A stretch of 48,766 nt of DNA from MED-G105 sp039819085. GTDB lineage: Bacteria > Pseudomonadota > Alphaproteobacteria > Caulobacterales > Parvularculaceae. Of this stretch, positions 31,360 through 40,073 are shown one piece after another. The notes beneath the pieces are model-generated. The model did not search any database. It was not told where the DNA came from and saw nothing but the letters and a program-made list of their open reading frames with translations. Made by a program: the position numbers and the translations under genes. Where the stretch lies: assembly GCA_039819085.1 (NCBI GenBank), contig JBCBSQ010000018.1, forward strand, positions 1-48,766, given 5' to 3'. The number at the start of each line of letters is the position of its first letter. The first letter of the stretch is position 1.

Positions 31360-33321
31360 TTAGACCAGTTCCGCGTCGGTGCAGACTTCGATGAGCGCCG
31401 GGCCGTCATGGGCGATGCCGCGTGTGAGCGCCGCGTCGAGGTCTTCCTTGCTGTCAACGCGCACGCCCATGCCGCCGCAGGACACGGCGAAATCGGCAAA
31501 GCTGGGGTTCGTGAGCGATGTCTGCCAGACGGGCCACTCGCCGGCCCGCTGTTCCTTGGAGATCTTTCCGAGCTCGGAGTTGTTCATCAGGACGTGGCAG
31601 ATATCCATGCCGTAGTGGACGGCTGTCGTGAACTCCATCGCGTACTGACCGAAGCCGCCGTCGCCCGAGACCGAAACCACTTTGCGGCCGCGGTATTCGG
31701 TAAAATCCTGAGTTGCGGCCCAGGCGCCCATCGCCGCCGGAAACCCGAAGCCGATGGAGCCGAGATAACCCGACATCAGGATGCGCTGGCCGGTCGGCTC
31801 GAAGTATCGGCCGAAGGAATAGGTGTTGTTGCCGACGTCGACGGGCATGACAGCGTCCGACGGGACAAGTCGGGTCATCGCCTCAAACAGGACGGAGGCG
31901 GAAAGACCGTTCCCCCGATTATCAGCCAGACGGCTCGCCTTCTCCGCGCGCCAGATGCGCCAACGCTCGGCAATTTCACCGCGCTGGTCAACGCCCTGGC
32001 CCTTGCGCCGACCATTCTTCATGAGACGGAGGGTTTCGCCGATCTCCCCCCAAACGGCGACATCGACCGGGTGGCCCTTGCCGAGATGCATGCGGTCGAA
32101 ATCGATCTGCACGATCGGCTTTGACGGCTCGATCCCGGTATGGTGGGAGAACGATGCGCCGATCGCGATGATGAGGTCGCACTCGTTCATGAACCAGGAG
32201 GCGATGGGCGTGCCGGAACGTCCGAGCACGCCGGCGGCGAGGGGGTGGCTGTCAGGGATCTGGCCCTTGCCCTTGAAGGTCGTCAGGACCGGGCAGGACA
32301 AATGCTCGGCGAGGTCGACGACTTCATCCATAGCCTCGCGCGCGCCATAACCGGCGACGATCATCGGCCGCTTGGCCATGGAGATCTTCGCGACCGCTTC
32401 GGCGAGAACATCGTTTGACGGCGCGATGCGCATATCCGCGAGGCGGCCCTTGGGGCTCCCGGCTTTCTTGTCGACGGCGGGGAGGGTCTGCACGTCGTCC
32501 GGGAAGATCAGGGTGGAGACGTTCCGCTCCACAATCGCCGTCTTGGCGGCGAGGGTGGCGATCTCCCCGAAATTAGAGTCGTGCAGGACGAGCTGATTGA
32601 AGGCCGACACCGGCGCGAACGCGCCATGCAGATCAATGTCCTGAAACGCGAACGGTGAGAAGACCTGCGTCTGCACCTGGCCGGGGCAGGCGATGATCGG
32701 CGCGCGGTCGACCTTCGCATCGAAGAGCCCGGTCATCATGTTGGTGGCGCCGGGGCCGGCGATTGACATGCAGATCGCCGGTCGGCCGGAAAGCTTGGCG
32801 TAACCGGAGGCGGCGAAGCTCGCCGCGCCTTCATGGCGAATGCCCACATAGGTCATCTTGCCGGCCTCCGCCTGGCGACGGAAGGCGTCCGCAAGGCCGA
32901 GATTGGAGTGGCCGACCATCCCGAAAACGCGGGTGACGCCCCAGTTGACGAAGGTCTCCGCGATCACGTCCGTTGCGGTGCGCACATGCGCCGGCTCCTC
33001 CGGCACGCCGACATGGATGTCGTCTCCGCGCACCTCCACGGGGAACATCTCTTGGCCAGTGTCTTCATGGCCGCCGGGCGGTTTGCCGGTGAGGGGGTCG
33101 AAGTCCCAGCCATGCCACGGACACCTCAGCCAGCATTGTCCGCCTTCGCCCTTTTCAATGGAGCCTTCGCCGAGCGGCCCGCCCTGGTGCGGGCAGCGAT
33201 TGTCCATCGCCGCGTACTGACCATCGAAGCGCACAAGCGCGAGGGTCTTGACGCCGGCGGTGACGGTCATCACGCGGCCGTCGGCGAGGTCGTTCACATG
33301 GGCGACGCGATGCCATTCCAT
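31360..33321 (-). CDS. Rieske [2Fe-2S]–thiamine-diphosphate enzyme fusion
   Basis: The product is 653 residues. Residues 1-108 form a Rieske ferredoxin domain with C43-x-H45 (CPHQGG) and C67-x2-H70 (CPWHGW). Residues 113-653 are a complete ThDP enzyme of the acetolactate synthase/pyruvate oxidase type. Catalytic E164 sits in IRHEGAAS, and the ThDP/Mg motif runs from GDG at 553-555 to NN at 580-581. The ATG at 33321 has AAGGAG just upstream. The frame stays open to an ATG at 33483 that would add a basic, low-complexity 54-residue tail. It probably catalyses decarboxylation or carboligation of a 2-oxo acid with electrons passing through the Rieske centre; substrate unknown. Confidence 0.85.
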   Translation of the reverse strand: MEWHRVAHVNDLADGRVMTVTAGVKTLALVRFDGQYAAMDNRCPHQGGPLGEGSIEKGEGGQCWLRCPWHGWDFDPLTGKPPGGHEDTGQEMFPVEVRGDDIHVGVPEEPAHVRTATDVIAETFVNWGVTRVFGMVGHSNLGLADAFRRQAEAGKMTYVGIRHEGAASFAASGYAKLSGRPAICMSIAGPGATNMMTGLFDAKVDRAPIIACPGQVQTQVFSPFAFQDIDLHGAFAPVSAFNQLVLHDSNFGEIATLAAKTAIVERNVSTLIFPDDVQTLPAVDKKAGSPKGRLADMRIAPSNDVLAEAVAKISMAKRPMIVAGYGAREAMDEVVDLAEHLSCPVLTTFKGKGQIPDSHPLAAGVLGRSGTPIASWFMNECDLIIAIGASFSHHTGIEPSKPIVQIDFDRMHLGKGHPVDVAVWGEIGETLRLMKNGRRKGQGVDQRGEIAERWRIWRAEKASRLADNRGNGLSASVLFEAMTRLVPSDAVMPVDVGNNTYSFGRYFEPTGQRILMSGYLGSIGFGFPAAMGAWAATQDFTEYRGRKVVSVSGDGGFGQYAMEFTTAVHYGMDICHVLMNNSELGKISKEQRAGEWPVWQTSLTNPSFADFAVSCGGMGVRVDSKEDLDAALTRGIAHDGPALIEVCTDAELV

Positions 33322-33620
33322 CTTGCGGTCTCCTTGGCTTGGGTGTCGCCCGCGGGCGCGGTTGCGGTCCGCCGCGCTGAAGGACGCGCCCGAAGGCGTT
33401 GATGCGGGCTTTCCTGGTTTGGTTTCAGGTTTAGCTTGCGCCGTTCGCTTGCGGCGGAAAAGACGGTCGAACAGCGTCGGCATGGTTGTCGTCCCCAGAA
33501 GAAGTCTGGAGGGGACTAAACGACATCGCCCGCGCTCGCGGAACCGGACGGGCGATCACAATTTCAATTCGGAGAAAGACGCAGAAGGCGGCCGATAACT
33601 TCAGGCAGAGATGAAGGAGC

Positions 33621-33764
33621 TTACTCAGCCGGCGGCGTATTGCGCGTTTCGGCGGCGTCGGCCTCTTCGATGGCGTCGCCCCGACGGTTGATGAGATAAA
33701 GGCCGACCCACGCGGCGAGAACGACGATTGGCCCCATCACGAGAACAAAATCATTGTACTCCAC
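33621..33764 (-). CDS. 47-residue single-span membrane protein
   Basis: A GTG at 33764, with AAGGA seven bases upstream, opens a 47-residue frame. It has a short polar start, one membrane helix (FVLVMGPIVVLAAWVGLYLI), a basic NRR border, and an acidic tail (GDAIEEADAAETR). The start overlaps the end of the preceding small gene by 14 bp, so the two are coupled. The positive-inside pattern puts the tail in the cytosol. I recognise no family. The 299 bp between this gene and the Rieske–TPP start hold only the possible in-frame extension of that gene. Confidence 0.55.
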   Translation of the reverse strand: MEYNDFVLVMGPIVVLAAWVGLYLINRRGDAIEEADAAETRNTPPAE

Positions 33765-33972
33765 CGTTTGATCCTTCTTCGTTTTCCAGCCCGCTCAATG
33801 CCCGTTGCGCTACGCTAACTAAGAGATAGGTGATCCCGCCTGAAAATTCAATTTCCTCGCCCGGTAAAGCGCCCGCTGCAGCGGCGCCAATCGCCAATGC
33901 ATTCAAATAGTTAGCATAGGGGCGGCGTTGCGCGTTCCGGCGCCTTGCGCCAAGGCGCGCCGCCTCCGGCAT
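33751..33972 (-). CDS. 73-residue membrane protein behind gltA
   Basis: The ATG at 33972 lies 5 bp after the gltA stop. The 73-residue product begins with a basic stretch (ARLGARRRNAQRRPYANYL), then has two weak membrane segments (LNALAIGAAAAGAL and SGGITYLLVSVAQRAL) and an acidic tail. It overlaps the next 47-residue gene by 14 bp. There is no clear ribosome site, so coupling to gltA translation is likely. The frame is open farther upstream inside gltA, but that part is antigenic noise from the GC-rich frame. Function unknown. Confidence 0.5.
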   Translation of the reverse strand: MPEAARLGARRRNAQRRPYANYLNALAIGAAAAGALPGEEIEFSGGITYLLVSVAQRALSGLENEEGSNGGVQ

Positions 33973-33977
33973 GTGCG

Positions 33978-35282
33978 CTACCGCTCGCCGATCGGCACGT
34001 AAGGCCGACGCGCGGCGCCGGTGTAGAGCTGACGCGGGCGACCGATCTTCTGGCCTGGGTCCCCGATCATCTCCGACCATTGCGCGATCCAGCCGACGGT
34101 GCGGGCGAGGGCGAACAAGACCGTGAACATGTCCGTCGGGAATCCGAGCGCCTTCAGCGTGATGCCGGAATAGAAGTCGATGTTCGGATAGAGTTTCTTC
34201 TCGACGAAGTACTCGTCTTCGAGGGCGATTTTCTCAAGCTCCATCGCCACTTTGAGAAGCGGATCATTCTCGATCCCGAGCGCGTCAAGCACTTCGTGGC
34301 AGGCCTTCTGCATCACCTTCGCGCGCGGATCATAGTTCTTGTAGACGCGATGGCCGAAGCCCATCAAGCGGAAGGGATCGTCCTTGTCCTTCGCTTTGGC
34401 GATGTATTCCGGGATGCGGTCGACCGAGCCGATCTCCTGGAGCATGTTGAGCGCGGCCTCATTGGCGCCGCCATGGGCCGGGCCCCAGAGCGAGGCGATG
34501 CCGGCCGCGATACACGCGAACGGGTTGGCGCCCGACGAGCCCGCGAGCCGGACGGTCGATGTCGAGGCGTTCTGCTCATGGTCCATGTGCAGGATAAGGA
34601 TCTTGTCGAGCGCGCTGCAAAGGACGTCGTCGCAAGCGTATTCTTCCGCCGGCACCGCGAAGCACATGCGCATGAAGTTCGGCGTGTAGTGGAGGTCGTT
34701 CCGTGGAAAGACGAATGGCTGGCCGATAGAGTACTTATACGCCATCGCCGCAATCGTCGGCATCTTGGCGATCATCCGGTGGATCGCCACCGTGCGCTGG
34801 TGCGGATCATTGATGTCGGTGGAGTCGTGATAGAACGCGGAAAGCGCGCCGACGACCCCGACCATGATCGCCATCGGGTGAGCGTCGCGGCGGAAGCCGG
34901 AGTAAAAATTCTTAAGCTGCTCATGCACCATGGTGTGCATGGTGATCGAGTAGTCGAAGTCCTTCAGTTCCGTTTCCGTCGGCAGCGCCCCGTGCAGGAG
35001 CAGATACGCGACCTCGATAAAGCTCGACTGCTCGGCGAGATCGTCTATCGGCACGCCGCGGTAGAGGAGGACGCCCTCGTCGCCGTCGATGAACGTGATC
35101 TGGCTTTCACAGCTTCCGGTGGACGTAAAACCGGGGTCGAAGGTGAAGAGGCCCGTCGCTTTGTGGAACGCGCGGATGTCGGCGACCTTCGGCCCGTGTG
35201 TGCCTTCATAGACCGGGAACTCCGACGTTGCGCCCTCATAAGTGACCGAAATCGATCCGGCCGGCTTCATTTTGCTGTCCAT
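33978..35282 (-). CDS. gltA: citrate synthase (TCA cycle, type II)
   Basis: The 434-residue product is the normal length for hexameric Gram-negative GltA. It condenses acetyl-CoA with oxaloacetate. The catalytic residues are H270 in GPAHGGANEA, H311 in GFGHRVYKNYDPRA and D369 in NIDFYSG. The ATG at 35282 has GGAG seven bases upstream; a longer open frame to 35516 would overlap gltX and is not needed. It lies downstream of gltX on the same strand, 181 bp apart, an order common in alphaproteobacteria. Two tiny membrane-protein genes follow and may share its transcript. Confidence 0.96.
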   Translation of the reverse strand: MDSKMKPAGSISVTYEGATSEFPVYEGTHGPKVADIRAFHKATGLFTFDPGFTSTGSCESQITFIDGDEGVLLYRGVPIDDLAEQSSFIEVAYLLLHGALPTETELKDFDYSITMHTMVHEQLKNFYSGFRRDAHPMAIMVGVVGALSAFYHDSTDINDPHQRTVAIHRMIAKMPTIAAMAYKYSIGQPFVFPRNDLHYTPNFMRMCFAVPAEEYACDDVLCSALDKILILHMDHEQNASTSTVRLAGSSGANPFACIAAGIASLWGPAHGGANEAALNMLQEIGSVDRIPEYIAKAKDKDDPFRLMGFGHRVYKNYDPRAKVMQKACHEVLDALGIENDPLLKVAMELEKIALEDEYFVEKKLYPNIDFYSGITLKALGFPTDMFTVLFALARTVGWIAQWSEMIGDPGQKIGRPRQLYTGAARRPYVPIGER

Positions 35283-35463
35283 CGAAAGTCTCCAATCTTT
35301 GTCGCGCCCTCCCCATGCGCGAGAGCTATTCGCGAATTCCCGGCGCACGCGCGTCGTCAAAGGGACGCCGACCACGCGGTCGGCGGGAAAATGCCGCGGC
35401 GCATCAATACTCTGACGCGCAAGGGCGATGCAATCTCGGGAGACGGCTGAGCGCTGTTCCGCC

Positions 35464-36897
35464 TCACTTGCTGGCAAGGGCGTCCTGCAAGCGGCCGAGC
35501 GCCTCTTCTTCCCCAAGGATGAAAAGCGTTTCGCCGAGGCTGGGGCTTGGCCGGCCTGCGGTGAGCGCAGCGCGGGCCGGCGGGCCGATCTGCCCGAAAC
35601 CGACGCCTTTGGCTTCGGCGAACGCCTTCAGCCGAGCGTCCAGGGCTTCGGCGTCGTCCCATGGCGCGTCGGCGGAAAGGTCCGCCGCCAGATCGGCTAG
35701 AATCTCCTTCGCGCCTTCTTTTTTCAGGGGCTTCGCCGCTTTGCCGGCGATTTCGAGCGGCCGCTTCAGAAAAATAAACGCAGATACATCAAGGATATCA
35801 GAAAGGGTGCTCATCCGATCTTTCAGAAACGGAATGGCGCGCCTCAACGACGCTGCGCCGCTCGTATCGTCCCGCGCCGCCGCCGGCAGAAACGTCTCGA
35901 CTGCTTCCAAGAGCGCGTCGTCCGGCGTCTCGCGCAGGTAATGAGCGTTCACTGAGGTGAGCTTGTCGAGATCGAGCCGCGCCGGCGCCTTATTGAGCCC
36001 TTTCAGGTCGAATAGCGCGATTGCATCGTCCCTTGAGATGATCTCCCGGTCACCGGACGCCCAACCGAGACGAAGCAGGTAGTTCGCGAGCGCCTGCGGC
36101 AGAATCCCCTGATCGCGATACGCGTCGACGCCGAGCGCGCCGTGACGCTTGGAGAGCTTTGCGCCGTCGCTCCCATGGATCAGCGGCACATGGGCGAAAA
36201 CAGGCCGTGGCCACTCAAGCGCGTCATAAATCTGCGCCTGGCGCGCGGCGTTATTGAGATGGTCGTCGCCCCGGATGATGTGCGTAACGCCCATGTCGTG
36301 GTCATCCACGACAACGGCGAGATTGTAGGTCGGGTCGCCGGGCGCGGCGTCTGTTCCGCTCCTCAGGATGATGAGGTCATCGAGCGCGTCGTTCGGGAAC
36401 GACACGTCGCCTTGAACCGTGTCTGCGATTGCCGTTCGGCCTTCAATCGGCGCTTTGAAGCGAACGGCGAAGGCCGCGCCTTCCGATAGTCTCCTCTCCA
36501 CGTCAGCCGCGGAGGCGTCCCGCCAGGGGCTTTCGAACCGGCGATTTTCTGTCCGTGCGGCGTTCCGGACGGCCTCCGTTTCCTCGGGGGTCATGAAGCA
36601 ACGATAAGCGCGGCCTTCTTCCAGTAGCTCAAGCGCGATGGCGCGGTGGCGGTCCCGGTTGGCGAATTGAGAAGCGGGCGCCGCGTCCCAGTCGAGGCCG
36701 AGCCATTTGAGGCCTTCAAGGATCGCCTCGACAGCCGCCTCATTGTGGCGCGCGCGGTCGGTGTCTTCGATCCGAAGAAGAAACTCGCCGTCATTGGCCC
36801 TCGCGAAAAGCCAGTTGAAGAGCGCAGTCCGCGCCCCGCCGATATGAAGATAACCGGTGGGGGATGGCGCAAAGCGGGTGACGACGGGCGTGGCCAT
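35464..36897 (-). CDS. gltX: glutamyl-tRNA synthetase
   Basis: The product is 477 residues. It charges tRNA-Glu with glutamate in the cytosol. Class I motifs are present: HIGG at 18-21 (PTGYLHIGGARTA) and KLSKR at 247-251 (GAKLSKRHGALG), the KLSKR version being usual in this group. RIEDTD at 42-47 contacts substrate. The ATG at 36897 has AAGGAA seven bases upstream. Many alphaproteobacteria have two such genes, one of which charges tRNA-Gln for transamidation; the sequence alone does not decide. It is divergent from comEC, with 127 bp between starts. Confidence 0.95.
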   Translation of the reverse strand: MATPVVTRFAPSPTGYLHIGGARTALFNWLFARANDGEFLLRIEDTDRARHNEAAVEAILEGLKWLGLDWDAAPASQFANRDRHRAIALELLEEGRAYRCFMTPEETEAVRNAARTENRRFESPWRDASAADVERRLSEGAAFAVRFKAPIEGRTAIADTVQGDVSFPNDALDDLIILRSGTDAAPGDPTYNLAVVVDDHDMGVTHIIRGDDHLNNAARQAQIYDALEWPRPVFAHVPLIHGSDGAKLSKRHGALGVDAYRDQGILPQALANYLLRLGWASGDREIISRDDAIALFDLKGLNKAPARLDLDKLTSVNAHYLRETPDDALLEAVETFLPAAARDDTSGAASLRRAIPFLKDRMSTLSDILDVSAFIFLKRPLEIAGKAAKPLKKEGAKEILADLAADLSADAPWDDAEALDARLKAFAEAKGVGFGQIGPPARAALTAGRPSPSLGETLFILGEEEALGRLQDALASK

Positions 36898-37024
36898 GGG
36901 CCGTATTCCTTTTTCCAAGACCGGTAGAGGGCTTCAAAGCCTGCTCCTGGGCCCGCTGTCCAGACCTGCGGCGACCGGATAGATTGTCTATGGCCAAGAG
37001 TGGCCGCGGAAGGGGAGCCTCGCA

Positions 37025-39220
37025 GTGGTCGAAATCGACGCCGACCAGCGATTGTCGCAGCGGCGCGGCGCGGTTGACTATGCTGCGACGGGCGGCCGTC
37101 TGAGGGTGCGTCGTCCCGGCCTGTCGTCGCTCCTTTCGACCGCCAGCTCCTGGGCCGCTGCGGAGGCGGACCGGGCGTTCCTGTGGGCGCCTGCGGCAAT
37201 CGGCGTCGGCGCCCTCTTTTACTTCAGCCTACGCACCGAGCCGCCGGCGGCCGTCTTTCTCTATCCGATGCTGTTGTGCGCGAGCCTGTGGCTGGCGGCT
37301 CGGGCGCGCGGCGTTGAGCGTCTCGTCAGCATGCCAATTGCCGGAGTCGGGCTCATCCTCTTCGGCGGGCTTGCGGCGGACCTTCGCGAGGCGGCTGTAT
37401 CCGCGCCGCGGATCTTCCGTGAGGCGCCGATTACCACCGTGACAGGGCGGCTTGCGCGCCTTGAAGAGAGTCCCGAGCGGCGACGACTGACAATTGACGT
37501 CCATTCGATCGACGGTCTCGATACGGCGGACCTGCCCGCGCGGGTGCGAGTGACCTGGCGCGGGCGCGCATTCGACGCCTCCCCTGGCGATGTCATCGCG
37601 GTGCGCTCGAAGCTCTCCGAGCCGCCGCCGCCAGCCGCCCCCGGCGCCTTTGATTTCTCTCGCCACCTCTATTTCCAACGCATCGGCGGGGTCGGATTCG
37701 CCGTCGCCGCGCCGGAGGTCATGGCGCATGCGGAGGACCTCAACAGGCCCCTCGACCGCGCCCGCGCCGCTGTTGAGAGCGCGCGCGTCGGCCTTGCGCG
37801 GCGCATCAGGACCGCTGCGCCAGGGGCGGGCGGGGGCGTTGTCGCGGCGCTTGTGACTGGTAAACGCGGCGGCGTCGACGAAGCCTCGGAAACGGCGTTG
37901 CGGGACGCAGGCCTCGCGCATCTCCTGGCGATTTCCGGCCTTCATATGGGGCTCGCGGCGGGGATCGTCTTCTTCGGCGTACGATTGGCGCTCGCCGCTA
38001 TTCCGGCGCTCGCGCTTCGTTTCCCGATCAAGAAGTGGGCCGCGGCGGCCGCGCTCGCTTCGTCGATCTGCTACCTCATTCTTTCCGGAAGCGGATGGTC
38101 GGCGCGCCGCGCGTTCATCATGACCGGCGTTTTATTGGTGGCCGTACTTTTTGACCGCAGAGCGATTTCCCTGCGCAATGTCGCCCTCGCGGCGACCCTC
38201 ATCCTGCCGACGAGCCCCGAAGCCGTCCTGCATCCGGGATTTCAGATGTCTTTTGCGGCGGCGACCGCGCTCATCGCCGCTTTCGACGCCAGCCGCAACT
38301 GGTGGGAGCGCCCGCGCGACCTTTCCTTGCTCGGAAGGCTGCGCCGATACGCCATTGGCGTCGCCGCGACCGATGTCATCGCGGCGACGGCGACGGCGCC
38401 ATTCGGTCTTTATCATTTTCATCGTGCGGCCGTTTACAGCCTCGCGGCGAACCTCGTCGCGACGCCGATTATGGCTTTCTGGATCATGCCGGCCGCGATC
38501 ATCGGCCTTCTGACGGTTCCGATCGGGATCGACGCGGCCTTCTGGCGAATTGCGGCGGGCGGCGTTGAGGTCGTTCTGGCGGTCGCCGCGCAGGTGTCCT
38601 CGCTCGATGGCGCGGTCGCGCTGAGCCCGCAATGGCCCGCCGCGGCGCTCGGGGCGGTCACGTTCGGCGGGCTTTGGATATGTCTATCTTGCCGACCCTG
38701 GCGCGCGGCGGGCCTCGCCGGTTTTTTCGCCGGCGCGGTTTTGATCGCCGCCGCGCCGCGCCCTCAGGTGTACATTGCTCCGGATGGCGACAATGCGGCG
38801 CTTTGGGTGGAAGCGGACAATGGCGAAGCGGCGCGCTTCGCAGCGGTTAATCCGCGTCGGGATCGTTTCTTGATGGGGGTGTGGATGGAGCTTTCCGGCC
38901 TTGATCCGCTGTCAGAGCGTCCGGCGCCTCTCGATCAGGTTGGCGAGTGCGACGAAGCGGGCTGCGTCGCCCGAGTGGCGGGCCGAATGGTCGCGTTCTC
39001 TCACGCTGTTGAAGGATTGCCTGACGATTGCGCGCGCGCGGATCTTGTCGTTGCGCTTTATCCGGCGCCGCGCGGCATCCATGAAGCGTGTCAGGCGCGT
39101 CTTATCGACAGGCGCGACGCATGGAGACATGGCGCGCACACCGCGCGACTGGACCATGACGTCATCGAGATAAGAAGCGTTCGCGACGTCGCCGGCGTGC
39201 GGCCCTGGTCGGCGGAGTAG
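37025..39220 (+). CDS. comEC: ComEC/Rec2 family DNA-uptake channel protein
   Basis: The product is 731 residues from a GTG start preceded by GGGGAG. It has an N-terminal pair of membrane helices, a soluble DUF4131/OB-like part at about 125-235, and then the polytopic competence domain with LAHLLAISGLHMGLAAG at 297-313. The C-terminal 150 residues are soluble but lack the metallo-beta-lactamase motif of the longest ComEC forms, as in many alphaproteobacteria. It would move single-stranded DNA across the inner membrane. Its place beside lexA and gltX is typical of the order. No other competence genes are near. Confidence 0.88.
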   Translation: MVEIDADQRLSQRRGAVDYAATGGRLRVRRPGLSSLLSTASSWAAAEADRAFLWAPAAIGVGALFYFSLRTEPPAAVFLYPMLLCASLWLAARARGVERLVSMPIAGVGLILFGGLAADLREAAVSAPRIFREAPITTVTGRLARLEESPERRRLTIDVHSIDGLDTADLPARVRVTWRGRAFDASPGDVIAVRSKLSEPPPPAAPGAFDFSRHLYFQRIGGVGFAVAAPEVMAHAEDLNRPLDRARAAVESARVGLARRIRTAAPGAGGGVVAALVTGKRGGVDEASETALRDAGLAHLLAISGLHMGLAAGIVFFGVRLALAAIPALALRFPIKKWAAAAALASSICYLILSGSGWSARRAFIMTGVLLVAVLFDRRAISLRNVALAATLILPTSPEAVLHPGFQMSFAAATALIAAFDASRNWWERPRDLSLLGRLRRYAIGVAATDVIAATATAPFGLYHFHRAAVYSLAANLVATPIMAFWIMPAAIIGLLTVPIGIDAAFWRIAAGGVEVVLAVAAQVSSLDGAVALSPQWPAAALGAVTFGGLWICLSCRPWRAAGLAGFFAGAVLIAAAPRPQVYIAPDGDNAALWVEADNGEAARFAAVNPRRDRFLMGVWMELSGLDPLSERPAPLDQVGECDEAGCVARVAGRMVAFSHAVEGLPDDCARADLVVALYPAPRGIHEACQARLIDRRDAWRHGAHTARLDHDVIEIRSVRDVAGVRPWSAE

Positions 39221-39228
39221 TCGCGCGC

Positions 39229-39243
39229 CGGCCCGAAGGGCCG
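39229..39243. terminator. hairpin between convergent comEC and lexA
   Basis: CGGCCC-GAA-GGGCCG is a perfect 6-bp stem with a 3-base loop, 8 bp after the comEC stop and 5 bp before the lexA stop. It could serve both transcripts. T-runs are weak on both sides. Confidence 0.45.
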
Positions 39244-39248
39244 CTTGA

Positions 39249-39962
39249 TCAATACTTGCGCATGAGGCCGACAAGGCGTCCCTGCACAGCCACGCGGTCC
39301 GAGCCATAGATCCGGGTCTCGAATGCCGGGTTGGCGGCTTCAAGCGCGATCGATTCGCCCTTCTTGCGCAGGCGCTTCAGCGTCGCTTCTTCGCCGTCCA
39401 CGAGCGCGACGACAATCTCGCCATTGGCGGCGTCCTTCGCCCGCTGAATAACCGCGTAGTCTCCATCGTGGATCCCGGCGTCAATCATCGATTCGCCCTG
39501 GACTTCGAGGATGTAGTGCTCGCCGGACCGCAAAAGCGCCGTCGGCGTTTCCACCCGATCGACTTCATGCTGGATCGCCTCAATCGGCGTGCCCGCCGCA
39601 ATCCGGCCGAGCACCGGCAGGCCCTCCAACGCGTCGTCGAGCGCAGATTGCGACTGCTCGCGCGCTGGCTGGTTTGACTTCGTGAAGTCGCCCTGAACCA
39701 CCGAGGGCGTAAAGCCCCGCGCGCCTGGCGCGGCGCCGCCTTCCGCGCTCTCCGGCGTCTTCAGCACCTCAAGCGCGCGTGCGCGATGCGGCAACCGACG
39801 GATAAACCCGCGCTCTTCAAGCGCGGTGATCAGCCGATGAATCCCTGATTTTGACTTGAGGTTGAGCGCGTCCTTCATCTCGTCGAAGGAGGGCGACACG
39901 CCGGTCGCCCGCAGTCGGTCGTCAATGAATGACAGCAACTCATGCTGTTTCTTGGTCAGCAC
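39249..39962 (-). CDS. lexA: LexA SOS repressor
   Basis: The product is 237 residues from a GTG start. Residues 1-65 are the winged helix-turn-helix (LTKKQHELLSFIDDRL; GVSPSFDEMKDALNLKSKSG). The RecA-stimulated self-cleavage site is A123-G124 (GRIAAGTPIEA), with catalytic S158 (GESMIDAG) and K196 (EATLKRL). It represses DNA-damage genes and itself. A perfect GTTC-N7-GTTC operator lies 49-63 bp upstream of the start. trpC ends 111 bp upstream on the same strand; moaC and moeA, often found between them in related genomes, are absent here. Confidence 0.96.
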   Translation of the reverse strand: MLTKKQHELLSFIDDRLRATGVSPSFDEMKDALNLKSKSGIHRLITALEERGFIRRLPHRARALEVLKTPESAEGGAAPGARGFTPSVVQGDFTKSNQPAREQSQSALDDALEGLPVLGRIAAGTPIEAIQHEVDRVETPTALLRSGEHYILEVQGESMIDAGIHDGDYAVIQRAKDAANGEIVVALVDGEEATLKRLRKKGESIALEAANPAFETRIYGSDRVAVQGRLVGLMRKY

Positions 39963-40010
39963 TTTCCACTAATCCTCTGAACGCCCAGCGTCTGGGAACA
40001 AACCAAAAAC

Positions 40011-40025
40011 GTTCTAGGATTGTTC
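40011..40025. promoter_or_regulatory. LexA operator (alphaproteobacterial SOS box)
   Basis: GTTCTAGGATTGTTC matches the GTTC-N7-GTTC direct-repeat consensus exactly. It sits between trpC and lexA, 49-63 bp before the lexA start, so it most likely mediates lexA autoregulation. Confidence 0.92.
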
Positions 40026-40073
40026 CAGGGGTGCGTCAAGCCGTTCAAGATCGTGGGCGTTGGCGGCGTAAGG

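Noticed and set aside
30571..32124. 517-codon open frame on the plus strand
   Set aside because: It is antisense to the acyl-CoA ligase and the Rieske–TPP genes, which carry complete motifs.
33945..35450. 501-codon open frame on the plus strand
   Set aside because: It is antisense to gltA. Composition is Arg/Val/His-rich and no domain is visible.
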